Assembly: GCA_036001065.1 (NCBI GenBank)
Contig: DASYUQ010000012.1
Location: forward strand, 1-41,078
Source of the DNA: Candidatus Methylomirabilota bacterium
Lineage (GTDB): Bacteria; Methylomirabilota; Methylomirabilia; Rokubacteriales; CSP1-6
Direction of reading: 5' to 3'
Length of the DNA stretch: 41,078 bases
Shown here: piece after piece, positions 15,733-23,428 of the stretch
How the letters are laid out: every line of letters starts with the position of its first letter
How positions within the stretch are numbered: the first letter of the stretch is position 1
Program-made: the position numbers and the translations under genes
Notes under the pieces: model-generated
What the model saw: the letters and a program-made list of their open reading frames with translations, nothing else
Told to the model about the DNA's origin: nothing
The model's database searches: none

Positions 15733-16863
15733 ATGATCACCGTGCCGGCGCGCCGCATCAAACAGTTCGGCGTGGAGTTCTACCAGGCGGGGCTCTCGGC
15801 CAAGGACATCGACCGCCTGGTCAAGTTCGAGGTGCTCGGCTACTCGGGGGGGCCCAAGGACGAGACGCCCAAGAGCCGGGCCAAGGTGCGCGCGCGGGTC
15901 AACTGGGACGCCCTGGAAAAGCGCATCAGCGAGAGCGAGGCGGCGTACCAGCGGCCGGTCATCCGCCGCAAGATCGACGAGCTGGTCGCGTACTACCGGG
16001 AGTGCAAGGATGCCGGGACGCTGCCGCCGATTCCCGGCGCCGTGATCATCACCTCCGAGAAGCGGTTCACGTTCACCCCGATCACGGGCCACCACGACAT
16101 CGGGCTCCTGCAGATCCCCGAGGAGCACGGCGTCCTGCGCGTGCTGGACGGACAGCATCGCCTCCTGGCGCTCCACGCGCTCAACCAAGCCGGCGAGCAG
16201 ATGGGCATCGAGGTGCCCGCCGTCCTCTTCGACACGCTCGACGCGCGGCAGATCGTCGAGCTGTTCGTGACGATCAACGCGAAGCACACGCGCCTGAACC
16301 CCTCCCACATCATCAGCCTGTCGGGACGCAAGCTCTACCCCGACCCCAACCAGGCGCTGGCCCACGACGTGATCCGCTCCTTGAACGAGGACGAGACCTC
16401 CCCGCTCCACGGCGAGGTCAAGATGCTCGGGACCGGCCGGGGCCGGGTGAGCCAGGCGCCCCTGGCCGAGGAGATCGTCGACCTCCTGGAGACGGTGGAG
16501 AAGATCGGCGGAGGCGCGAAGATCCAGGAGCTGCGGCACGGGGCCAAGCGCTTCTTCCTGAACTACGTGAAGGCGATCTCCTCGACCTTCCCCACGGCCT
16601 GGGCAGGGCGCAAGTACTCGATCAAGACGGGCGCCGCCCTGCGCGCCTTCATCCGGGTGGCGCCCGACGTGATGGCTCGGGCCCGGGAGCTCAAGCGCGA
16701 TCCCTTCGAGCTGCACGCCATCCGCGAGGCGATCAAGCCCTGGGCCGAGCGGCTGCGCGATCGCCGCTTCGAGACCGAGGGCGAGTGGAAGCTCAAGCTG
16801 GCGGGCGGTACCCGAGGGACGGTCGAGCTCCTCGTGCGCGAGCTGCGCGACGGGCTGCGCTAG
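15733..16863 (+). CDS. Orphan DGQHR-domain protein (DndB-related)
   Basis: 376 residues. The diagnostic motif is VLDGQHRLLALHAL, with DGQHR at residues 139-143, preceded by GHHDIGLLQIPEEHGVLR and followed by VELFVTINAKHTRLNPSHI near residues 178-196, which resembles the ParB-like fold of this family. DGQHR proteins are known from DNA phosphorothioation (DndB) and 7-deazaguanine (DpdB) modification clusters, but no dnd or dpd partner is in this window. The N-terminal 110 residues, with many charged helices, and the C-terminal helical region are of unknown role. It has its own promoter, and a double-hairpin element follows its stop. A defence or regulatory role is inference only. Confidence 0.85.
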   Translation: MITVPARRIKQFGVEFYQAGLSAKDIDRLVKFEVLGYSGGPKDETPKSRAKVRARVNWDALEKRISESEAAYQRPVIRRKIDELVAYYRECKDAGTLPPIPGAVIITSEKRFTFTPITGHHDIGLLQIPEEHGVLRVLDGQHRLLALHALNQAGEQMGIEVPAVLFDTLDARQIVELFVTINAKHTRLNPSHIISLSGRKLYPDPNQALAHDVIRSLNEDETSPLHGEVKMLGTGRGRVSQAPLAEEIVDLLETVEKIGGGAKIQELRHGAKRFFLNYVKAISSTFPTAWAGRKYSIKTGAALRAFIRVAPDVMARARELKRDPFELHAIREAIKPWAERLRDRRFETEGEWKLKLAGGTRGTVELLVRELRDGLR

Positions 16864-16867
16864 AACT

Positions 16868-16937
16868 GGGAAGGGGCCTCGACGGCCCCCTCCCATGCCT
16901 CCCCCAGGATCGATGGCGGCGGCAAAGCCGCCGCTCG
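16868..16937 (+). repeat. Double-hairpin intergenic element, copy 1
   Basis: It starts four bases after the TAG of the DGQHR gene. Stem 1: 16868-16878 pairs with 16884-16894 (11 bp, one A-C mismatch, 5-base loop). The single-stranded linker contains CCTCCCCC (16898-16905). Stem 2: GCGGCGGC (16916-16923) and GCCGCCGC (16927-16934) around AAA. The same architecture occurs at 26728. It may be a transcript 3'-end signal or a structured RNA in the leader of the downstream ABC gene. Confidence 0.6.
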
Positions 16938-16956
16938 GACAAGAGAAGAGGTAGAT

Positions 16957-17985
16957 ATGAAGCGATCGACCGTGCTAGCCCTCGTCGCCGCCCTCGCCTT
17001 GATCGCCTCGATCGCTCTCGTCGCCTCCATCGCGCTGGCTCAGAGCGATGCGATCCGGACGCCCCTGCCGGCGCCGGTGAAGGCCAAGCTGGGCATGCTG
17101 AACGTCCCCGCGCTCTCGCCGCTCTGGCTGCTGCCGGAGTACGCGGCCAAGTACAACCTCCAGATCGAGACGGTGATGTTCCAGCGCTTCGCCGACGCGC
17201 GGACCGCGCTGGCCTCGGGCGACCTCGACATCACCGCCTTCGGCCCCCAGGACATCACGCTGGCCGTGGCCCAGGGCGCCCGGTCGCTGGTCGGCGTGGC
17301 CGGCGTCGGTTCCGGCAACGACTGCCTGGTCGTCCGCAAGGGCGAGGACGTCCGGGACTGGAAGGAAGTCGCCGCCAGGCGCATCGGCGTCGGCGCCGGG
17401 TCGATCTCCTGGCTGAAGTTCGCCGCCTCCGTCCAGGAGCACGGGATCGACTACGGCAAGCTCAGGGTCACCAACATCGTCGGCGGGGGGGCCAACTACC
17501 TCAAGGCGCTCCAGGGTAAAGAGATCGACCTGGCGGTCGTGTGGCAGCCGTTCTGCGCCCAGGGCATCCTCGACGGCTACGCCCAGTATCCGGCGATCGA
17601 CCACAACCGCTCCCAGACCGTGGGCGGCCTCATCGCCGTGCTGGCCGTGAACCGAGGATTTCTGGAGAAGCATCGTGACGCCGTCCAGCGCCTGGTCGTC
17701 GCCTACCTGGACGTGCTCCAGTTCGCGCAGGCCAACCCCCAGCGGTGGTCGAAGATCTATGCCGAGAAGGCGGGGCTGCCGGAGCCCGTCGCCGCCGAGT
17801 CCATCCGGATCACCAGGCTCGACGCCACGCTGCCCATGGCCTCGATCACCCGGATCTCGAGGTTCCTCTCCGACAACGGCGTCATCACGCGGGACGTGTC
17901 GGGCGAGATCGCCCAGCACTACACCTACGAGTTCCTGTCGAAGGCGACGGGCAAGTCGCCCGCGGAGCTGGGCCAGAATCTCTGA
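16957..17985 (+). CDS. ABC importer substrate-binding protein, NitT/TauT family
   Basis: 342 residues. The N-terminus MKRSTVLALVAALALIASIA is a secretion signal with a duplicated ASIAL unit (LIASIALVASIALAQ), cleaved probably after ALAQ near residue 29. The body follows the SsuA/TauA/NMT1-like periplasmic-binding fold: LGMLNVPALSPLWLLPEYAA, the DARTALASGDLDITAFGPQD segment, GVGAGSISWLKFA and AVVWQPFCAQGIL. The ligand would be a small organic sulfonate, nitrate-like anion or amine precursor; it cannot be resolved. AGAAGAGG lies shortly before the ATG. Permease and ATPase genes follow directly. Confidence 0.92.
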   Translation: MKRSTVLALVAALALIASIALVASIALAQSDAIRTPLPAPVKAKLGMLNVPALSPLWLLPEYAAKYNLQIETVMFQRFADARTALASGDLDITAFGPQDITLAVAQGARSLVGVAGVGSGNDCLVVRKGEDVRDWKEVAARRIGVGAGSISWLKFAASVQEHGIDYGKLRVTNIVGGGANYLKALQGKEIDLAVVWQPFCAQGILDGYAQYPAIDHNRSQTVGGLIAVLAVNRGFLEKHRDAVQRLVVAYLDVLQFAQANPQRWSKIYAEKAGLPEPVAAESIRITRLDATLPMASITRISRFLSDNGVITRDVSGEIAQHYTYEFLSKATGKSPAELGQNL

Positions 17986-17992
17986 GCCCGGC

Positions 17993-18784
17993 GTGAGCCG
18001 CCGCGGTCCCTGGTTCGTACTGCTGCCGCTGGCGCTGCTGGCCCTCTGGCACGTCGCGGTCACCTCGCAGTGGGTGCTGCCGGGCATCATCCCCGCCCCC
18101 GCCCAGGTCGTCGAGTCCTGGTACAAGTGGATCTTCGGCCCGCCGGGCCGGAGCTTGTCGCCCTACTCGGGCACGTGGCTGGCCAACGTTCTCTACTCCT
18201 CGCGGCGGGTGCTCCAGGGCTTCCTCATCGCCGCGGGCGTAGGCATCCCGCTCGGGCTCTTCATCGGCTGGAACCGCCTGGTGGCCAACGTCGTGGACCC
18301 GTCCATCCAGCTGCTCCGTCCAGTCCCCATCACGGCCTGGCTGCCCTTCTCGATCGCGGTCTTCGGCATCTACGACGCGGGGGCGCTCTTTCTCATCGGG
18401 CTGGGGGCTTTCTACCCGATCGTGGTGAACACCACCCACGGCGTCCGCGACACGAATCTCTTGTTGCTCCGCGCCGCCCGGATGCTGGGGGCCGGGCCGG
18501 CGACGATCCTGGGCAAGGTGGTCTTCCCGTCGGCGCTGCCGTCGATCTTCACGGGGCTGCGCCTGGGCGTGGGCGTGGCCTGGACGGCTGTCATCGTCGC
18601 CGAGATGATCGCGGTGAAGTCGGGGCTGGGCTACGTGCTCTGGGACGCCTACTACGTCGGCCGCATGGACATCTGCGTGGCGACGATGTTCTCCGTCGGC
18701 CTGCTCGGCTTCCTGTCCGACCGGCTCATCCTCGTCGCCTCGCGGCTCGTTCTACGCTGGCGGACGCTGGAGGCGCATGCCTGA
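17993..18784 (+). CDS. ABC importer permease, NitT/TauT (SsuC/TauC-like)
   Basis: 263 residues from GTG 17993, seven bases after the binding-protein stop; VSRRGPWFVLLPLALLALWH gives a good first transmembrane helix. About six transmembrane helices are visible. The EAA-type cytoplasmic loop that contacts the ATPase is NLLLLRAARMLGAGPATILGKVVFPSALP near residues 156-185. The end overlaps the ATPase start by eight bases. It forms the inner-membrane channel of the importer. Confidence 0.92.
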   Translation: MSRRGPWFVLLPLALLALWHVAVTSQWVLPGIIPAPAQVVESWYKWIFGPPGRSLSPYSGTWLANVLYSSRRVLQGFLIAAGVGIPLGLFIGWNRLVANVVDPSIQLLRPVPITAWLPFSIAVFGIYDAGALFLIGLGAFYPIVVNTTHGVRDTNLLLLRAARMLGAGPATILGKVVFPSALPSIFTGLRLGVGVAWTAVIVAEMIAVKSGLGYVLWDAYYVGRMDICVATMFSVGLLGFLSDRLILVASRLVLRWRTLEAHA

Positions 18785-19586
18785 GCGACCGCCGCCCGGG
18801 CGTCCCACCGTCCAGGTCGTCGACGTCTGGAAGGAGTTCGTCAAGCGGGGGCGCCGGGTGGAGGCCCTGCAGTCGATCGACCTCGCCATCGAGCCGAACG
18901 AGTTCGCGGCCATCCTCGGCCCGTCGGGCTGCGGAAAGTCCACACTGCTGAACATGGTGGCCGGCTTCGACCGTCCGACCCGCGGCCAGGTGCTGGTCCA
19001 CGGCGAGCCCGTGGAGGGGCCGGACCCGCGTCGCGGCGTCGTGTTCCAGGAGCCGGCGCTCTTCCCCTGGTACACCGTCCTCGACAACATCACCTTCGGC
19101 CCCAAGACGCGCGGTCTCCGCTCCGGCCAGTACCAGCCCCAGGTCGACGCGCTGCTCGAGCAGGTGGGGCTGCGGGGCTTCGAGTCGCACTACCCCGCGG
19201 AGCTGTCGGGCGGGATGAAGCAGCGGGTGGGCATCGCCCGCGTGCTCATCATGGAGCCCCAGGTGCTCCTCATGGACGAGCCCTTCGGCAGCCTCGACGC
19301 CCAGACGCGCTCGCTCATGCAGGAGCTGCTGCTGTCCGTCTGGGAGCGCCACCACCAGACCGTGCTGTTCATCACCCACGACATCGAGGAGGCGCTGCTC
19401 CTAGCCGACAGCGTCTCGGTGATGACGGCCCGCCCCGGGCGGATCAAGAAGCGCCTGCCCGTCGAGCTGCCCCGCCCGCGCGCGCTGGAGATCACCACCT
19501 CGCCCCTCTTCAACGCGCTCAAGCGCGAGGTGCTGGCGCTGATCCGGGAGGAGAGTCTGCGGGCCGCGCGGGACGGCGGCGCCTAG
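18777..19586 (+). CDS. ABC importer ATPase, NitT/TauT (SsuB/TauB-like)
   Basis: 269 residues. Walker A is GPSGCGKSTL near residue 52, the Q-loop lies in GVVFQEPALFPWY, the signature is LSGGMKQRVGIARVL near residue 143, Walker B with D-loop is VLLMDEPFGSLDAQ, and the switch His is in FITHDIEEALLLAD. All catalytic residues are present. The TAG stop shares CTAG (19583-19586) with the stop of the convergent CoA transferase gene, leaving no intergenic space. Confidence 0.95.
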   Translation: MPERPPPGRPTVQVVDVWKEFVKRGRRVEALQSIDLAIEPNEFAAILGPSGCGKSTLLNMVAGFDRPTRGQVLVHGEPVEGPDPRRGVVFQEPALFPWYTVLDNITFGPKTRGLRSGQYQPQVDALLEQVGLRGFESHYPAELSGGMKQRVGIARVLIMEPQVLLMDEPFGSLDAQTRSLMQELLLSVWERHHQTVLFITHDIEEALLLADSVSVMTARPGRIKKRLPVELPRPRALEITTSPLFNALKREVLALIREESLRAARDGGA

Positions 19587-20755
19587 ACCACGCCGGCCCG
19601 GCCGAGATCCGCGATCTCGGCGGGCGTGTAGCCGAGCTCGCGCAGGATCTCGCCGGTGTGTTCGCCGTGCGTGGCCGCGGGCTGGCGGATGGCGCCGGGA
19701 GTGCGCGAGAGCGCGGCCGGCAGGCCCTGCACCTTGATCTCGCCACGCTCGGGATGGCGCACCGGCTGGGCCAGCCCGAGATGCTGCACCTGCGGGTCCT
19801 CGAAGACCTGCTGGATGTTGTAGATGGGGCCCGAGGGCACGCCGGCCTGGTTGAGCGTGTCGATCCACTCGGCGCTCGTCTTCTGCCCGAGCACCTTGTT
19901 CAGCTCTTCGTTCATGGCCTTGCGGTTCTTCGAGCGGTCGGCCAGCGTCTTGAAGCGCGGATCGTCGAGCAGGTGCTTGGCGCCGATGGCCTCGCAGAGG
20001 CGCCGGTACATCACCTGGCCGGAGGCCGCGATGTTCATGTGACCGTCGGCGGTCGTGAAGACGCCGGTGGGGATGCCGGTGGGATGGTCGTTGCCCGCCT
20101 GGGGCGCGATCTCACGGTCGATCAGCCAGCGGGCGGCCTGGAAGTCGAGCATCGTCACCATCGCCTGGAGCAGCGAAGTATGGACCCACTGGCCCCGCCC
20201 GGAACGCTCCCGCTCCAGCAGCGCGACCAGGATGCCCTGGGCGAGGAAGAGGCCGGCGGCGAGGTCGGCGACCGGGATGCCCACGCGCACCGGTCCCTGA
20301 CCGGGCAGCCCGGTGACGGACATCAGACCGCCCATGCCCTGGGCGATCTGATCGTAGCCCGGGCGGTCGCGGTACGGCCCCGTCTGCCCGAAGCCCGAGA
20401 TGGAGCCGTAGACGAGGCGCGGGTTGATCGCCGAGAGCGCCTCGTAGTCGATGCCCAGACGATGCTTGACGTCGGGCCGGAAGTTCTCCACCAGCACGTC
20501 GGCGCGGGCGACCAGCCGCTTGAGGATCTCGACCCCCTGGGGGTGCTTGAGGTCGAGCGTCATCGCCCGCTTGTTGCGGTGCAGGTTCAGGAAGTCGAAC
20601 CCGATCGCCGTCGAATCGCCCTCGACCACGTCGCGCGTCTCGACCTTGATCACGTTGGCGCCCATGTCGGCGAGCTGGCGCACGGCGGTGGGGCCGGCGC
20701 GGGCGCGGGTGAGATCGATCACCGTGATGTGGGCCAGCGGGAGCGGCGCCGCCAT
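19583..20755 (-). CDS. CaiB/BaiF family CoA transferase (class III)
   Basis: 390 residues. It begins AHITVIDLTRARAGPTAVRQ after MAAPLPL. LHRNKRAMTLDLKHPQG lies near residue 68 and SISGFGQTGPYRDRPGYDQIAQ near residue 130. The candidate catalytic Asp is in VGIPVADLAAGLFLAQG near residue 170. Its ATG overlaps the TGA of the hydrolase gene as TGATG, so the two are translationally coupled. It is distinct from the CoA transferase at 1485. A hydrolase-transferase pair suggests conversion of an ester or lactone to an acyl-CoA, but the substrate is unknown. Confidence 0.93.
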   Translation of the reverse strand: MAAPLPLAHITVIDLTRARAGPTAVRQLADMGANVIKVETRDVVEGDSTAIGFDFLNLHRNKRAMTLDLKHPQGVEILKRLVARADVLVENFRPDVKHRLGIDYEALSAINPRLVYGSISGFGQTGPYRDRPGYDQIAQGMGGLMSVTGLPGQGPVRVGIPVADLAAGLFLAQGILVALLERERSGRGQWVHTSLLQAMVTMLDFQAARWLIDREIAPQAGNDHPTGIPTGVFTTADGHMNIAASGQVMYRRLCEAIGAKHLLDDPRFKTLADRSKNRKAMNEELNKVLGQKTSAEWIDTLNQAGVPSGPIYNIQQVFEDPQVQHLGLAQPVRHPERGEIKVQGLPAALSRTPGAIRQPAATHGEHTGEILRELGYTPAEIADLGRAGVV

Positions 20756-21660
20756 CACCGGCTCTGGGCGGGCTCGGCCAGCGGGCCGGGCAGAATCGCC
20801 GAGCCCGTTTGCGACTGCGGATTGCGGCGCGGCCACCGCCCGGCGTCCACGGCGGTGAGGAAGTCGAGGACCGCGCGGTTGAAGGCCTCCGGCTCTTCGA
20901 GGTTGACGGTGTGGCCGGACTTCGGGATGACGACCAGCCCCGCCGTGGCGATCTTGCGCTTCATGAAGATGCCGGGCTCCAGGCACGGATCGTCCTCGTC
21001 GCCGGTGACGATGAGCGTGGGGACCTCGAGCCGCTCCAGCCGGTCCTCGAGGTCGAAGATCGACGGCCGCGTCAGCTGCACGCCGCGCAGGGTAAGCGCG
21101 TGACCCCGGGCCGAGCCAGCGGCGAGCCGCTCGTAGAACTCTTGCCAGCCCTTGGGATCCTTGTCCTTGAACTGCACGCGCGTGGGCCCGTTGGCGTAGA
21201 ACTGGGCGGCGGCGGCCATGCCCTCCTGCTCGAAGCGCCGCGCCGTCAGCTCGGCGTCCTGCCGGAACTTCTCGCGCTCGCCCGGCACGCTGCCGTATCC
21301 GGCGCCGGCGACCACCAGCGACAGCGCGCGCTGAGGATACCGGAGCCCGAAGTGGAGCGCGGCGTAGCCGCCCATCGAGAGCCCGCACACGTGCGCCCGG
21401 GGGATCTTCAGGTGGTCGAGCAGCCCCCGGATGTCGTCGACGGCACGATCCTGGGAGTAGGCCGCCGGATCCTCGGGCACGTCCGACGGCGGATAGCCGC
21501 GGGCGTTGAAGGCGATGGCGCGGTAGCGCCGGGGGAAGAATCGCATCTGAAGATGCCAGCTCTGGGAGTCGCCGGCGAACTCGTGGACGAAGACGAGCGG
21601 CAGGCCCTGGCCGAGCTCCTCGTAGAACAGGTGGACGCCGTCGACCCGCGCGGTGGGCAC
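20755..21660 (-). CDS. Alpha/beta-fold hydrolase
   Basis: 301 residues from GTG 21660, one base after the GreA stop. LPLVFVHEFAGDSQSWH near residues 20-36 carries the oxyanion-hole region (usually HG, here HE). The nucleophile elbow is VCGLSMGGYAALHFGLRYP near residue 92 with Ser in GLSMG. The acid is likely in VTGDEDDPC near residue 222, and the catalytic His is in PKSGHTVNLEEPEAFN near residue 250. The fold includes esterases, lactonases and C-C hydrolases such as the beta-ketoadipate enol-lactonase type. Cytoplasmic, since no signal is seen. Confidence 0.9.
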   Translation of the reverse strand: MPTARVDGVHLFYEELGQGLPLVFVHEFAGDSQSWHLQMRFFPRRYRAIAFNARGYPPSDVPEDPAAYSQDRAVDDIRGLLDHLKIPRAHVCGLSMGGYAALHFGLRYPQRALSLVVAGAGYGSVPGEREKFRQDAELTARRFEQEGMAAAAQFYANGPTRVQFKDKDPKGWQEFYERLAAGSARGHALTLRGVQLTRPSIFDLEDRLERLEVPTLIVTGDEDDPCLEPGIFMKRKIATAGLVVIPKSGHTVNLEEPEAFNRAVLDFLTAVDAGRWPRRNPQSQTGSAILPGPLAEPAQSR

Positions 21661-21661
21661 G

Positions 21662-22144
21662 TCAGTCCGACCAGGGGAAGTTGGCGTTGATGATGTCGAA
21701 GGTCTTCTGGCCGCCCGGCAGCTGCGCGGTGACCGTGTCGCCGATCTTCTTGCCGATCAGCGTGCGGGCCAGCGGCGAGAGGATCGAGATCTTGCCCTTG
21801 GCCGGCGCCGCCTCGTCGGAGCCGACGATCCAGTAGCGGTACTCCTTGCCCGCCTCGTCCTCCAGCACCACCGTGGAGCCGAAGGTGACCCGCTCGCCCT
21901 CGCTCGGTGGATCGATGACCTCGGCGTTGCCGATCTTGGTCTCGAGCTCGACGATGCGTCCCTCGATGAAGCTCTGCTTCTCCCGCGCCGCGTGGTACTC
22001 GGCGTTCTCGCTGAGGTCGCCGTGCGCGCGGGCCTCGGCGATCGCTTTGGAGATCGCCGGACGCTCGGCCCGCTTCAGCCGATCCAGCTCGGCGCTGAGC
22101 TTGTCGTAGCCCCCGCGGGTCATAGGTGTGCGTTGCCCTGACAT
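21662..22144 (-). CDS. greA: Transcription elongation factor GreA
   Basis: 160 residues from ATG 22144; a longer reading from 22162 would add six residues not typical of the family. The N-terminal coiled coil (GYDKLSAELDRLKR...ARAHGDLSENAEYHAAREKQSFIEGRI) includes the tip acids in the GDLSENAEY motif that stimulate RNA cleavage by stalled RNA polymerase. The C-terminal FKBP-like domain ends KTFDIINANFPW. It is first in a group with the hydrolase and CoA transferase, an unusual association. Confidence 0.95.
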   Translation of the reverse strand: MSGQRTPMTRGGYDKLSAELDRLKRAERPAISKAIAEARAHGDLSENAEYHAAREKQSFIEGRIVELETKIGNAEVIDPPSEGERVTFGSTVVLEDEAGKEYRYWIVGSDEAAPAKGKISILSPLARTLIGKKIGDTVTAQLPGGQKTFDIINANFPWSD

Positions 22145-22180
22145 GCCGGTACACGATAACATGGCCAGTCAACTCCGGTG

Positions 22181-22186
22181 TATCCT
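22181..22186 (+). promoter_or_regulatory. Candidate -10 box (TATCCT) of the RND operon
   Basis: TATCCT is followed by six bases and GTG 22193, giving a leaderless arrangement if used. The alternative start GTG 22178 would lie upstream of the box. No good -35 hexamer is seen at 17 bp (AACATG). Confidence 0.4.
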
Positions 22187-22192
22187 CATCCA

Positions 22193-23428
22193 GTGATTTC
22201 CCGGCGAGCCGTCCTGCTCCTCGCGCTCTTGCTGACCGCCGCCTGCAACCGCTCGCAGGCCGACGCGCCGGCCGGCGCCAGATCGCGCGAGGGCGGGGCG
22301 GCGTCACCCGCCCTGCGCGCGATCCCGATCACGGTGGGACGGGCGGAGGCGCGGGCGGTCCAGCGCGCGGTGGAGACGGCGGGCAGCCTGGTCGCGGGGG
22401 ACGAGCTGCAGGCCAAATCCGAGCAGCCCGGCACCATCGTCCGCCTGCGCGTCGACTTGGGCGACCGGGTGGCGACGGGCGACGTCCTGGCCGATTACGA
22501 CCGGCGCGAGTTCGAGCTGGCGGTGGCGCAGGGACGCGCCGCGGTGGCGGCGGCAGCGGCCCAGCTCCGCCGCCAGCGCGACGCCCTGGCCACGCTGGAG
22601 GCCGAGGTCGACCGCGCCCAGTCGCAGCACGAGTGGGCGAAGTCGGAGCTGGAACGTTCCCAGCAGCTCTACGAGCGGCAGCTCATCGCCGCCCGCGACG
22701 TCGACAACACCCGCAACAGCTTCAACGTCGCCGCCTCCCAGCTCGCCGCCGCCAAGGTCACCCTGGCCCAGTACCCCGATCAGGTCAAGGCCGCCGAGGC
22801 CGAGCTCCAGCGCCAGGAGGCCATGCTCGGCATCGCCGAAAAGCGCCACCAGGACACCACCGTGCGGGCGTCCATGGCCGGCGTCATCGCCAAGCGGCAC
22901 ATCTCGGCCGGCGAGTACGTCAAGGAGAACACGCCGATCTTCACCCTCGTGGTCATGCACCCGCTGAAGTACGTGGGCACGGTCCCCGAGCGGCACGCGC
23001 CCGCCCTGACGGTGGGCCAGACGGTCCGGCTGACGGTGGAGGCCTATCCGGGCCGGGAGTTCACGGGCACGGTGCTGCGCCTGGCCCCGGCCGTGGACGT
23101 CCAGACCCGCACGCTGGTGCTGGAGGCGCGCGTGCCCAACGAGTCGGGCGCCCTCCGTCCCGGCTTCTTCGCCAAGGGCAGCGTGCGGACCCAGTCGGCC
23201 GCCAGCGCCGTCTTCGTCCCCGCCGACGCGATCACCTACGTGGCCGGCCTCAGCAAGGTCTTCGTGGTCAGCGGGGGCACCGTGGAGGAGCGCCTGGTGC
23301 GGACCGGTGACCGGCAGGGCAACTGGGTGGAGGTCGCCGAGGGCGTGAAGGCGGGCGAACCGGTGGCGACCTCCAACCTCCCGGCGCTCTTCAACGGCGC
23401 GCCGATCACGATCGCCTCGCGTCAATGA
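22193..23428 (+). CDS. RND efflux periplasmic adaptor (membrane fusion protein), lipoprotein
   Basis: 411 residues from GTG 22193 (a GTG at 22178 would add five residues). SRRAVLLLALLLTAAC is a lipoprotein signal with lipobox TAAC. The mature protein has the barrel-sandwich hybrid half GTIVRLRVDLGDRVATGDVLADYD near residue 80, a long alpha-helical hairpin (about residues 105-210), the second lipoyl half ASMAGVIAKRHISAGEYVKENTPIF and a beta-barrel/MP domain. It links the inner-membrane pump to an outer-membrane channel, which is not encoded here. Its TGA overlaps the pump ATG (ATGA). Confidence 0.93.
   Translation: MISRRAVLLLALLLTAACNRSQADAPAGARSREGGAASPALRAIPITVGRAEARAVQRAVETAGSLVAGDELQAKSEQPGTIVRLRVDLGDRVATGDVLADYDRREFELAVAQGRAAVAAAAAQLRRQRDALATLEAEVDRAQSQHEWAKSELERSQQLYERQLIAARDVDNTRNSFNVAASQLAAAKVTLAQYPDQVKAAEAELQRQEAMLGIAEKRHQDTTVRASMAGVIAKRHISAGEYVKENTPIFTLVVMHPLKYVGTVPERHAPALTVGQTVRLTVEAYPGREFTGTVLRLAPAVDVQTRTLVLEARVPNESGALRPGFFAKGSVRTQSAASAVFVPADAITYVAGLSKVFVVSGGTVEERLVRTGDRQGNWVEVAEGVKAGEPVATSNLPALFNGAPITIASRQ

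Noticed and set aside
15733-16863. The DGQHR gene as part of a complete DNA-modification defence system
   Set aside because: No sulfurtransferase, DndC/D/E-like, helicase, nuclease or deazaguanine genes are present in the window, so only an orphan can be claimed.
16981-17040. Repeated ATCGCCTC/CTCGTCGCCTC units in the signal peptide of the binding protein, considered as a CRISPR or VNTR
   Set aside because: They are short coding repeats for ASIAL in a hydrophobic signal. There are no spacers or regular repeats, and no CRISPR array was seen anywhere in the window.
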